A stretch of 64,000 nt of DNA from Udeniomyces pyricola (taxonomy: Eukaryota; Basidiomycota; Tremellomycetes; Cystofilobasidiales; Mrakiaceae): positions 235,789 through 299,788 of the forward strand of contig BCIK01000019.1 in NCBI GenBank assembly GCA_039545295.1, written 5' to 3'. Each line of letters begins with the position of its first letter. The stretch's first letter is position 1. Below, piece after piece: positions 12,876-24,057 of this stretch. The notes under the pieces were generated by a model. The model saw nothing but the letters and a program-made list of their open reading frames with translations, had not been told where the DNA came from and did no database searches. The position numbers were made by a program, and so were the translations under genes.

Positions 12876-14240
12876 GGTGAGAAATGCAGTGGACGGCTGA
12901 GGGTGGCGGAATTCGGGTGCAAGGGATCAGGAGGGTGGTGGTGGTGGTTGTACGTTGTCTGAGTCGGAAAGGTGGTGGCCGGTGGGTGCTGAGTGGAGCT
13001 GGGCGGTTGGAGATCACGCGTCGATCCACCGACCATCAACCAAGCCGCGGAGTTTCGGCACGAGGCGTGTCGAAACCGGACTAGCCACAGCGTCGATACC
13101 TCGTTCGCCCCCATCGCTCGATTCGCGCGGCCCATCTCGTTTTCTTATAATCATATATCCGACGTTGTCGCTCCCATTGCCCTTTGCAGAGATACACTTT
13201 AGAAGCCCGTGGCCGAAGAACCTTCTTCTTACAGTCATATATATATATGTAGATGTATAACAGTTTACTAGTAGGCCGAAGCATTCAATTGCCAGCGCGC
13301 GAAAGTACGTAAGATGTAATACGACCGCGGTACCTCTGAAAACGACCATCCACAGCATATTGCCCCACGTCGCTCTGTCATGCGTGCATAATCTTCAAGC
13401 TTCCAGGGGAAAGATGGGTCGGATCGAAGTATTGAAATGTAAGGTTCGGATCGAGCGCGCGGATAGCGATGTGTAACGCAGAGAAATGCGGACACTGACT
13501 GGCACACAAGACTGGCAGCAGCCATGCCAGCCAACAGCACACCTCACGAATGACTCTGGAGCCAGTTTACTGCAAAGACGGCGAACGAAGAAGATGAGAA
13601 CAAGTGCATCTCTCGCGCGTTGGTGAGAGACAAGCCGTGCGCGGCCTGCGTCATCATGGTACATGACTATGGCTCTATTGCTTTATTGCTCTATTGCTCT
13701 ATCGCCCTATTGCTGTATTTGCCTATTGTTCCACTATGGTCCTATTGCTCTATTGACCCACTGTACTATGAACGCGGACTGCACAAGGATCGACTCGCGA
13801 TCGAAGGATCGTCGAAGCGACTCGGAGCGAGAACAGGCTATAGATGCCATCAGAGACCAGAAAGAAAACCCCCGACGTTATATATGTTTGGTCATGTATA
13901 CGTTGCGCCAGATCTCATGCCAGATATCAAGCATGCGACATGCTGCTTTTGATCCAAGGCCATGGCCACCCACCGGCCACGAGCCTCATAAATAAATAGT
14001 TGACTCCAGCTGCCAGTAGTGAGGCAAAAAGCGAAAAGATCGGGATTGTACATGGAGACACTGGAAGGAAACGTCACCAGAGCGAGCCATGGGTCGGATC
14101 GAAGGGAGGCATCGGTGAGGAAGCCACATCGCCCTGCCACGGCCTTCCAAGGGAAGAGCCATGCCAGATGCCAAGTGGAGAGTGGATAGAAGTAGGAGTG
14201 GGTAAAAGGTGGGTAGGAGAAGTGGGAGGAGGAAGAGGGG
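12876..14240. other. Intergenic region between YJU2 and U2 snRNA
   Basis: No supported gene on either strand. It contains a degenerate octamer repeat (13671-13756) and should include the YJU2 promoter just above 12875 and the 3' flank of the U2 gene. Frames here are short and lack family signal. Confidence 0.55.
13671..13756. repeat. Degenerate CTATTG-type minisatellite
   Basis: About ten imperfect copies of a unit close to CTCTATTG (variants TTTATTG, CCTATTG, TGTATTTG, CCTATTGTT). Read directly; intergenic. Confidence 0.8.
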
Positions 14241-14432
14241 GACCCCTGACAACACAAGGCAAGAGTGCAGCGCCAAGGTCATCGTGTCGGGTCGCTCGTG
14301 CAAGCAGAGGAGCAGCCCGACGGGCAAGGCAAAAAGTACAAAACCAGATACACCCGCGTAGGGTGTATAAAATCGGTTAAAATTTTAAGAACAGATACTA
14401 CACATGATCTAAGCCAAAAGGCCAGAGAGGAT
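14241..14432 (-). ncRNA. U2 spliceosomal snRNA
   Basis: U2 snRNA pairs with the intron branch point during splicing. On the minus strand the first ~45 bases match the near-universal U2 5' region: stem I (GGCCTTTTGGCTTAGATC) followed by the branch-point recognition block GTGTAGTATCTGTTC; GTAGTA maps to 14396-14401. Downstream come a stem IIb hairpin (ACACCC/GGGTGT, 14350-14366), an Sm-like site with five U (about 14330-14338), and a GTCGGG...CCCGAC stem (14286-14321). These are in the correct order for U2. The 5' end is set by the usual AUC start; the 3' end is approximate. The base before GTGTAG is T where A is usual. No open frame over it looks coding. Confidence 0.92.
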
Positions 14433-14652
14433 GAGGGAAAAGAGGATGGAGGCGAGGTTTCGAAAGGAATTTATACGGTGGACAAACGAACGGACGGTGG
14501 TTTCGACGGGATCGTGACTCGTTTGCTCGCCGTTGGCTAGGCGATAGCGAGAAGAGTATGACGACGTGGGCGGCTGACAGCCTGTTGCGCTTAGCATGCA
14601 CGAAGGTCGGCGGCGCCTAGTGACATCGGCCCCGGGGAGGGGGGGGGGGGGG

Positions 14653-14684
<32 letters not shown>

Positions 14685-14685
14685 G

Positions 14686-14751
<66 letters not shown>

Positions 14752-15907
14752 GGGAGGGAGGAGGGAGATGTGTGGGGTACGGCGTCGGGGGCGGCCGGCG
14801 GAGGAGGCAGACAAGAGGATGAACCAATGGACATGGATCGAAATTTGGAATTTGAAATGACGCTGCCGCACTGGCCGACCCGACTCAGCCATCGCATCAA
14901 TCGATGCTCCCACCTGAAAATGTCCTCGTCCGCTGCGCAAAACCGTCAGGTATCCTTTAAGGAGACTCCACAAAGTCACAGAGATCAAGATGCGTACGAT
15001 CAGAAGCACCGAGAGTATGGACGATGGGAAGCAGCGGCAATCCGGCATCGTGAGAGCGGCGACGGCGAAAGAGCAAAATCGAGCAGGCGCTGTCATCAAA
15101 TGTCAATTAACAATTAGCCGTCCAGCGTCCAGTTGCATCCGACACCAAGTACGTCAGATATCATATCGTCAAACGCCGTCGCTGTCGCCGTCACCGACCC
15201 CGCTCAATCCACAACCAACACCAAACATCGTACTTCCAAGTTAATATCAGCCACTATACGCATGACTTGCTGATGAGGTTTTCCGACTATACGTGCATGC
15301 ATACATCAATGTTGATCCTTGATAATGATTCCGATTCTCTTGTTAAGCTGCTACCTCTATATAACGGCTTCAGCTCATGATCGTCTATTAGGACTGCATC
15401 CATCTCTGCTCATATCTCCCTATGCTCGGCCTAGTACCGTAGCATCATCCCAACGTCGATGAGAGAGTGAAGACTTCGCCGCTATATTGCATGTGTTTAT
15501 CCGGGTAAGTACCTTTCTAGCTGCGACGTCGAGATGGATGAACCTTTTCATGAGATCCGAGTACGTACGTTAGGACACCACAACTATCCGTTGTACTAGA
15601 TTGCAGTACCAACGACCGGTGGACTGTCGCACAGATCACTCAATATCACTTTTCACGGGAATACACTCAGACAGATCGACGTATGACAATGCCAAGAGAC
15701 TGCCAAGACGAGCACGGGTCGTAGTTGGAATAAGGATACATGGTAGATATCTCGAGTAAGAGAGAGAAAAGAAAAAAGCGTCGTTAAAAAGGGAGTTCCA
15801 AGAACAATTTGAGAGTGGGTTTGGTTTTCTATGAGAAGAAGATAATGCAGCTAATCCAGGAAAGGGAAGAATGGAAGAGAAGGGGTGTTGGGGAGGGAGG
15901 GGCTAAA
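14433..15907. other. Intergenic region upstream of U2 snRNA
   Basis: Contains the presumed U2 promoter (immediately above 14432), the long G tract at 14634-14764, and about 1.1 kb of unremarkable sequence down to the 3' end of the glycerol-3-phosphatase gene. Open frames across the G tract are artefacts of poly-Gly/poly-Pro codons. Confidence 0.55.
14634..14764. repeat. Long G homopolymer tract
   Basis: Nearly pure G on the plus strand, interrupted by single non-G bases at about 14655 and 14686, with 64 uninterrupted G at 14687-14750 and GGGA-type edges. It could form G-quadruplexes if real; its length could also be an assembly or read artefact. Confidence 0.9.
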
Positions 15908-17643
15908 CTAGTAGCCGGACATTCCTCGGACGGCACCCTTGAGGTCGATACCGGGGGTTCCGGTCGGGGTGTCAGCGACATTGGCAACCTTCTTGAAGGC
16001 GGTGAGGTCCTCGGTCGAGTTGGATCGCGAGACGGACGGGGTAGCGAGGGGGGTGGGCATAGGGGTAGGCCTGTCGGTGGGCTGGATGATGGAGAGGTGC
16101 ATGACACCGTCGACCCACTTGCAGGTAACGCTGGATAAAAAAGAGAGAACGTTGGAAGCGTCAGGATAGGTTTCAAGGCAAACAAAGAGTGTCAAAGGAG
16201 ATGCAAGGTGAAATGATGGTACTAACTGCGAAAGGTCCTCGACAAGGAAGTCGGGCTTCTCGGCCTCGAGCGACTCCCGAGTGTGGGAGGTGCAGGTGGC
16301 AAGGACGATGGAACCAGCGGCCTTACCCGATCGGATACCAGTGGGGGCGTCCTCAACAACGACGCCTGAAGTGAGCAAGAGGAATGTGCACAGTCAGCGG
16401 TTTGAATCTTGACGCACGTTGATGAGACAAAAATACAGTAAAGATCGAGATGGGCGCTGCAAGTGATGGAGCTCGCTGCTGACGCAAAGGGAGAAGAAAG
16501 GAGAAGAAGAAAAAAAACAGAAGAAAAGGACAGAAGGCTCACATCGGTCGGCGGTCGTTCCAGACTTCTCGGCACCGAGAAGGTAAGGGTCAGGAGCGGG
16601 CTTTCCCTTGGTGACGGACTCGGCGGTAACGAAGATCTTGGGGGTGGGAAGACCGGCGGTAGGGATAGCCTGCGAGGCGTAGAAGAAGGTCGCTAAAAAG
16701 AGGGAGAACGCACACAGTCGACAGGAGAACAGAGCGGGGAGTAGAAGGGGGGAGGAGGGTGACGTAGGGAAGGGGAGAAGAAGCGAGGCGGGGTGAGCAA
16801 AAAAACTGAAATGCGCGGGGCGCGTGGAGAACGGACCAAACAACACATGACTGGCGAGCGAACGAGATGAACGTTGGCGGATGCCCTCGTCATCACCAAC
16901 AGGTGACTTGCACCTATCATCTCTTCTACACCGCTGACCAGTTCACAAGACGGGGATGGAATAAATTAGGATACATACACGAAGTGCAGATGGCCCAACC
17001 CTCGGCACCGTTCCTCTGCTCGGTACCCTCTCCAATCTGTCGGAGGAGGTTCTTGACTCCGGGAAGAGCGACGATACCGTCCTCACCACCCTCGGACCTG
17101 GCCTTGGCGGCAGCGAGGATAGCCTCCTCGAATCGAACAACCTCCTTGGCGAGGAGCTCCTTGTCCTCAATGAGGCACCACTTCCTCAGGGCGTCGACGG
17201 TTCGGTAACCGTGAGCGGATCGGAGGATGTGAGGGAGGTCGAGGAAGGTGTAGGTCTCCTTCATGGTCTCCCAAGCGACGACGACGGCGGGAGAAGAGTC
17301 GATGAGGGTTCCGTCCATGTCGAAAAGGATCTGATGGAAGAGAGGGACATGTGACAGGTGAGGTTAGACAGTGATACGATTTGGGAGAGAATGACAAAGC
17401 CAAAGAGCCAAAGAGGAGAGAGAAGAGGGAAAGAAAGAGGGAGAGTGAGAGGGGCAAAGAAAAAAAAAAGCATAGACAAGGGGAAAGCTGTTGCTGGAGC
17501 AAAGCAGTGACGCCAGCAGCTAGGTAGGAAGGATGGCAAGGAAGGGATGGAGAAGAACAAAGGAGAGAGAAAGAAAGGGCGATGGTACTCACGGCCTCGG
17601 GGGAGATGACGACGGCCTCGCCGGTAGCAGAAGAGATGGGCAT
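15908..17643 (-). CDS. DL-glycerol-3-phosphatase (HAD family)
   Basis: Cytosolic HAD phosphatase converting glycerol 3-phosphate to glycerol. Exons (complement): 17643-17593, 17330-16981, a tiny exon at 16933-16932, 16692-16543, 16365-16227, 16130-15908; 304 aa. HAD motif I is ILFDMDGTLIDSS (Asp nucleophile), the lysine motif is TKGKPAPDPYLLGA, and motif IV is VVVEDAPTGIRSG. Exon 17330-16981 ends in phase 2 and 16692 starts needing one base, so something of length 2 mod 3 must lie between. The 2-nt exon CG gives Ser-Ala-Thr, matching the family's TSAT segment; a 20-nt alternative (16933-16914) also keeps frame. The C-terminal ~50 residues (Pro/Thr/Ser-rich) extend beyond the usual ~250 aa enzyme. 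It is divergent from the glycerol-3-phosphate dehydrogenase gene. Confidence 0.92.
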
Positions 17644-20047
17644 GATGAAGTAAGGGGGAGAGATGGGTGTGGTGGGTGGGTGGATGAGTGGGTAGGTATG
17701 AAGTGAGATGGAAGACGCAGGAGAAAGGAAAGAAACGAGGGGGCGTGCGCTTTTGAGCAGTTCTGGGGACGAGGCGAACCCCAAACTCGAGAAAATCCCA
17801 GCCCCTGGGGAAGGAAGGAGGGGGCGGGCGGCCGGGGACGACCGATCAATGCATTTATCGCCCTCATCATATGACCGATGACGTTTGGCAGTCTCCTCAT
17901 CACCAGCAGCACTGATAGTAATAGTGCTTGCATGATTAATGCCGCCCCCGCCATCTCATATCGACATCATGCTTGTTCCTTCATCATCATCATGTTGTGC
18001 ATATATATATATATCTGTCACCCATCCTACCTTCCACTCTTAAACCTCAGTCGGACCCGTTCAGACGCCCATCTGCATATCATGACAGTCTTCACCCGGC
18101 CTCTGGCTGGCCTCCCAGCTCATCATCACGTCCCGCCTCTCGTCAATCTCGAATCGCTCAACTCATCATCATTCACTTCCTTTGATGATTCCAGCTAATG
18201 TCGAGGGCAATAAACGCAGACGAAAAGGGGGCTCGAAATCGTCTATTCCGTCCAACGGACCACATGCATTGCACCCTTAGTGATATCAACTTTGATTTGT
18301 GATGTTGGCTGTCATCATGCGTGCATATATTTGTTTATGTTATATCATCAGGGGAGGCCCATCTACTCTTGATATTAAGACTAAGTACTTGATTAGGGCC
18401 GGTCCATATCCATCGGGACAACAGCCAAGCCCCAAGGCCACAAGCTCTCGAGGGGGTTCATCGAAAGTCTATCGGTCCCGAGACAGACAGGGGAAGGCAT
18501 TGATTAAGGGGTCGGGAAAAGAAAAGAGTCGTCCCATAATCGCGCGCGCGGATGTCTATAGGGGAATCACACATAATCACACCACGAGCGCAATTCTAGC
18601 AGCTACCACTATATTCATATCAATAGGGACTAAACGTAATAAGCCTCCAGTCGATGATCATGTACGCTTGCCCAGCGAATTTCGACTGCAGTAATGGCGA
18701 GAGATACTTCAAACGCACGGCCTACAAACTTGCAGTGGTATGATATCTAGTCTGCGCTGCATTTCGGCCAGCACGGGCATTGACGGTATGACTGCAGCGA
18801 GCGAGCGATAACCGACAAGCACTGACGTCTTGCCCCCCTCTCCCCCCCCCCCCCCCCGCAGAGGTCGGTTTCTCTTGAAGAGAGGTATCGACGAGGGTTT
18901 ACGTCGGTACAATTGATCAATGAATCGAGCAGTTGGAATTGCCCAACGATCCCCACGGAGCAGATTCCTTGGGTGAGCGGGGCGCCCGGCCGCGCGCGGT
19001 GACAACTCAAGGCGCATGCAGATGAGATGCTCAATATATTCAGTCGACTGACTGACTGACTCACTTGGCTGAGAGACGATATCGCGTGTCGGAATAAAAA
19101 ACGAAGAACAAAAGAGGCATGGCTCGTGCTCATGAGCAGGAGACTCAAGAGGAAGAGAAAAGGGGGCACTATATAACATGATGTATATCAAGTTGGTGGA
19201 ATGGGTGGAAAAGGCGAAAGAGGTGGGAGGGACAAGCAGCAGTATGACAGTTGTTACACGAACTAGATCGAGGGGGAAGAAAAAAGGAAGGAAGAAAAAA
19301 GAAGAAAAAAAGAAATTCCAAGCAGCAGCAGCAAGCCTCTCTGAATTATCTCTCAATCGTCGCGGTTGATGCGGTTCAATGCGGGACCTCGTTTGTCTCC
19401 TCTCTTCCTGTCCCTCACACCCTTGCCCAAGCTGGCCTGTGACGTTTCTCATCCTTCCTTCGCCCTTTGCCCTTTGCCACGACTTCCATTTCCAGCCCGC
19501 TCAAGTTCGCTCATCCTTCTCCACCACCACCAACCGACTTCAACCCCCAAGCTACCATACACTCTTCGTTTCTTCTCGTCTTTGACAGGTGAGCCCTCTG
19601 CCCTCATCCCCTGGCCCACCCCCCGTACCGCCGAGTGCAGTCCAAACCCATCACGACCTTGGCCGATGACGAGGCAGACCAAACATGGTCAATCTCTGTC
19701 CAGCGTTTTCTCTGCCTGCCTACCCCCTCTTCCCTCCCCGTCCCCTCTCCTCCCCCCTTCCAGCCCCCTCCTCCCCCCTTGCCCTCTGCCCTGCCCCATC
19801 TGTTGTCTTGTCTTGGTGGCTTCAACCTCATCTTCGTACTCATACTCTTGTTTCGTTCTCTTCTACTCTCTACACGGCCACGTTGCAATCGCTTCCATCT
19901 CCCTACGAATCCGACCAACGCCTCAACTGCCTCCCAATCTCCCTCACCCTTTTGCGTCGTCCCTCTGTGCGATCCGCTTTGACAGGCCAGCTCTTCCCAT
20001 CTCTCGCCCACTGTTTCCACTAGAACCCTATCTATTACCTAGCCACC
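17644..20047. promoter_or_regulatory. Shared divergent spacer of the two glycerol genes
   Basis: 2.4 kb between the starts of glycerol-3-phosphatase (-) and glycerol-3-phosphate dehydrogenase (+). At least twelve AGGGG/CCCCT pentamers occur, e.g. near 17653, 17738, 17802, 17819, 18226, 18350, 18451, 18489, 18507, 18560, 18835, 19161 and 19271. This is the core of the yeast stress-response element; function here is inference. A C run lies at 18842-18857. The final 650 bases are pyrimidine-rich, as is usual before highly expressed fungal genes, and may include a 5' UTR intron. No gene was found inside. Confidence 0.5.
18842..18857. repeat. C homopolymer (16 nt)
   Basis: Pure C run in the spacer between the two glycerol-pathway genes, read directly. 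Confidence 0.9.
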
Positions 20048-22661
20048 ATGTCTGCTTCTGATTCCAAGCCTGCTGACGACGTCAAGTCGTCCTCCAACCA
20101 GGAGGCCAACCTCCCCGTCAACGACACCAACGCCTCTACGTCCTCGTCCTCGGACAAGAAGGAGGGCTTCACCCTCTCCACCCTCCCTTCGCCCCTCAAC
20201 ACTCCCAACTCGTCCCGACCCCCTTCGCCTATGCTCCGAGCTCAACCGGGTGCCCTCTCCGGTCTCCAGAGCATCACCTCGCTCACTGAGAACTCCGAGT
20301 TCCCTCCCAAGAAGCCCCGTCGGGGATCTTCGGTCGGCTCCCAGTCGGGTCCCCCTTCGAGGCGAGGCTCGTCGACCAACATGCCCAGGATGGAGGCCCT
20401 CTCCATGAGCGGTGCCAACACCCCCAACATGCCGGGCATGGCTACCCCTCCTATTCCTGTGAGTGTTTGGATCCAATGCTCACACCAGATCTCCCAGCGA
20501 GCGGCGTAACGGAAAGGTTTCTGGACAGCGGCGCTAGGCAGATGGAGGTGGCGTGCAATCAGGGGGTTCAGGAAAGCGGAGGTGCTTGCGTCATGACGTT
20601 GTTCTCCTGCATTTCCCTACCCCGCCTCCTGTGCCGCCTCGGGCTTTTGCCCCGTGCTTTTCTGCTGGCAACGCATCAATTGCCAACACGCACATCCTGT
20701 GTTTCCTCTTCAGCGCCGCTCCTTGATTCACGCCATGACGCCATCCAATCTCAGGGTTACACCCTTGGGGTTTTTTGCCCGCCGAGAATCTGCATCTTAC
20801 TGACCCAAGTTCCTTCCCCTTGCATCCTGCTTCCGCTGCCCCGTCCTTCTTTTCGGTGCCTCTTTTTTTGCCCTTGGACGCTTCCGTCTTCCTCTCTGGT
20901 TCCGTCTTTCTATTGTCATAGCGACCCGCTGGTGTCATCGACCGAGTCGCCGTTATCGGTTCCGGTTCTTGGGGAACCGCCCTCGCTAGGATTGCCGCCA
21001 TCAACGCCGCCTCCAAGGAGGGCTTTGAGAAGCAGGTTAACCTCTGGGTCCGAGAGCGAGAGGTACGATCCCACTTGATCTTGTTCCATCACCACGGCTG
21101 TAGCCGAGCAGCTGATTGATTATCGTTTCTTGCGTTTCGTCGCATGGCAGATCCCCGGAAAGGGTCTTCTCACTGAGATCATGAACAAGGAGCACGAGAA
21201 CCACCGATACCTCCCCGACGTTGATCTTCCCGAGAACCTCGTCGCCGTGCCCAACCTCGCTGATGTCGTCAAGGATGCTACCCTTATCGTCTTCTGTGTT
21301 CCTCATCAGTTCCTTCCTCCCGTACGTACTTGTTCTTTCCTGTTAGGCCTGCGTTTTTCTTTTCTGAACGTGATAGCTGACCGCCCTCGAAATTTCTTCT
21401 CGTTCAGGTCATTGCTGAGCTCTCCAAGCCCGGAGTTTTGCTCCCCAATGCCCGAGCCATCTCGGCCATCAAGGGTATTGAGGTCAACGGCGCCGACATC
21501 TTCACCTACCCCTGGTTGATCGAGGAGAAGCTCGGTCTTTCGTGCTCTGCTCTCGGTTCGTCTTTTGTCTGATATTCCCGATCGTTCTTTTGGCACGAAT
21601 GGTTCCTTATTCTGACATCTCGACGATGCATCCTCTATGTTTTCTCTTGCCTTTCCAATCCTTACACTTTCTACTATTTTTTTCTTGCCTATCAGGTGGC
21701 GCCAACATCGCCCTCGAGGTCGCCAACTCCCAGTTCTGCGAGACTACCATCGGTACGCCCGATGCCGAGTCGGCTGCTGCTTGGCACGCCGTTTTCGAGA
21801 CTCCCATGTTCCGAGTTCACTGCATCGAGGACGTCTCGGGTGTTTCGCTCTCGGGTGCGCTCAAGAACATCGTCGCCATGGCCGCTGGATTCGTCGACGG
21901 ACTCGGCATGGGTGGCAACACCAAGGGTAAGTTGCTATCAAACTCTTCTGTTTTGATTTGATCTTGGATCGATCTCGATGAACTAACCTTTGGTTTTCTT
22001 TCTCTTATCTTAGCCGCCATTCTCCGAATCGGTCTCCTGGAGATGTCGTCTTTCACCCTCGAGTTCTTCCCTGACGCCTCCCCTTCGACCTTCTCTCACC
22101 ACTCGGCCGGTGTCGCCGATCTCATCACCACTTCTTTCGGTGGCCGAAACCGAAAGTGCGCCGAGGCTTTCGTCAAGACTGGCAAGAGCTTCGAGCAGCT
22201 CGAGGAGGAGCTTCGTACGTCCTTCATTCCTCTTTCTCTCATTGTCTCTGTCTGTTGTGTCGACTTCCCATCGTGGTCAACATGTTGGATATCGTTATCA
22301 TGCCACTGACGCTGATGACTGTCTGTTTCTCCAATGCAATTGTGATTTTCCCTTGTATTTGAACAGTCGATGGACAGAAGCTTCAAGGTTGTGTTACCGC
22401 CCAGGAGATCTACTCGTTCCTTGAGGCTCGAGGCCGAGTTGAGGGGTATGTCTCCTTCTTTCCTTCCTCCTCCTGCCCGCCTCTGATAAATACGTATCGT
22501 CTTACTCCAATTCTGTCTTTGCATCGTCTCACTAACCTTCTCTTCTCCCGTCTTCCCCCTGCTCGGCTTCCACCACCAATTTCAGCTACCCCCTCTTCGA
22601 GAAGGTCTACAAGATCTCGTTCGAGGGTCTCGACGTCAAGTCCATGTTCGAGGGTCTCTAA
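20048..22661 (+). CDS. GPD1: NAD-dependent glycerol-3-phosphate dehydrogenase
   Basis: Reduces dihydroxyacetone phosphate to glycerol 3-phosphate in the cytosol, the first step of glycerol synthesis. Exons: 20048-20458, 20922-21062, 21151-21321, 21408-21555, 21696-21926, 22014-22214, 22367-22445, 22586-22661; all phases match, 485 aa. The Rossmann fingerprint [14 protein letters not shown] starts near residue 143. Then come the VFCVPHQF segment, the catalytic-lysine region [19 protein letters not shown], and [12 protein letters not shown] with the substrate-binding arginine. Yeast Gpd1 is 391 aa; here the first ~137 residues form a Ser/Pro-rich extension encoded by exon 1 alone. That extension could carry targeting or phosphorylation signals, but none is certain. 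Intron 1 is long (463 nt). The upstream spacer is rich in AGGGG motifs. Confidence 0.95.
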
Positions 22662-24057
22662 ACGTTGCACGCTCTAACTGCGCATGCAGCAGCTTCCCTT
22701 TGAACCCCCCCCCCTCGTTTCACTTGTTTAGACCACACCACCTCTATTCCCTCTTGCTTTTTATTTTATTTGTTTCTTTTTCCTCCCATACATTGTTAAA
22801 TCTTGACATTTTCCTTCTTCTCTTGCCTCTCCCTCTCTGCTACCTCACTTCCCCTGGATGAGTCGGTCGTGCTTTCGACTCCTTCCTTCCTGGCCCTCCT
22901 TGATCCTTCCTCCCGTTCGTCAACGTCTCTCGATCTTTCTCTGTCTCTATCTTCATTCTTAGAGAAGGCAGAGAAGGAAAGAAGGAACGAAAGATGGAGT
23001 ACTGTGCGCGCGTGTGTGTGTTTGGTTGGCTAGCTAGTGCGCTGGTGGGCTGGGTGTACGTACGTGGGGGATGGGTAGTAGTAGCTAGTAGTAGTGTGTA
23101 GGCCAATTGTAGCCCTATTGAATGTTTTGATTTTTTTCTTTCCGCTCTGAATTGGTCTTCCTTTCTGAATTATCTGTCCAAAATATGGCTTAACTTTTAA
23201 GGTCCGATGGATCCGCGAATGTCGAAAACTGGGCCAACTTACATGACTGTGGCGGCCTTGTGTTCAGTTTATATGGTAACTATTTCCCAGTCATATCAAG
23301 GCGCTAGCTATCACGTACGTGTCATCAGTCCAGATCGAGAGAGGTCCATGATACAATAATATGAGTGCATCATGGGGGCACCATGAGTGACTAGTGAATA
23401 GTGATGAGTCAAGACCGGCTGATCGCGCTCATCATGCAGATGCAGATGATGATGATTTGATCAAATTCGATCACCAGCTGTCTGCAGTTTCGCCTTTGAC
23501 ATCGCGAGGGCATATAGCGCATATATGTTTAGCATGCTGTCGACAACTGACCGTCACAATCGACCTACACTCTTGATCCCTCCACGCCACTCCAGGTGAT
23601 ATATATATATCTATCACTCCGACAACTCTCTCGCGCTCTCTCCTGACTGATAGCATGTATGCTGATTCACGCCTGCGGAGCGAAACTAACTAGTTTCCGG
23701 CTGTATCGGAGGATCGACTGCTGATCCATCATCGCTTTGATCATCCGGCTCGCTCGCTTGCGCGCGTGGCCCGGGCGTGCTGAGCGCTGACATATCTTTT
23801 TCTGACGCCACTGACCGAAAGCTCGGGCAACCGGCGACTTGTTGTACCAAGGGCAGAAGAGAAAAAAAAGTGAGAGAGGGATCGATCTGCAAGGACGCGT
23901 AAGGTTTCTGATCAAACCCGGTTCGACGCCCTTTCACCTTTTCCCCCCCAATCGACAATCCCCCTCGCCCTAGCGTCTCCTTTCATCCCCCTTTCCCCTC
24001 TACTAGATTACCGTCTTTCTTCAACCCAAACCGCTCTCGTCTTTCGCTATCCCTACG
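22662..24057. other. Intergenic region, no gene seen
   Basis: Holds the 3' flank of the glycerol-3-phosphate dehydrogenase gene (pyrimidine-rich) and the promoter of the alcohol dehydrogenase gene, which ends in a CT-rich stretch from about 23940. No supported gene. Confidence 0.55.

Noticed and set aside
14265..14540. Open frames over the U2 region
   Set aside because: They overlap a clear U2 snRNA and have no protein-family signal.
14591..15117. Several long frames of poly-Gly or poly-Pro
   Set aside because: They are produced by the G homopolymer, which is open in every frame.
20459..20921. Separate small gene in the long GPD1 first intron
   Set aside because: Flanks are a good GTGAGT donor and ATAG acceptor with phase 0, and the internal frames show no family signal.
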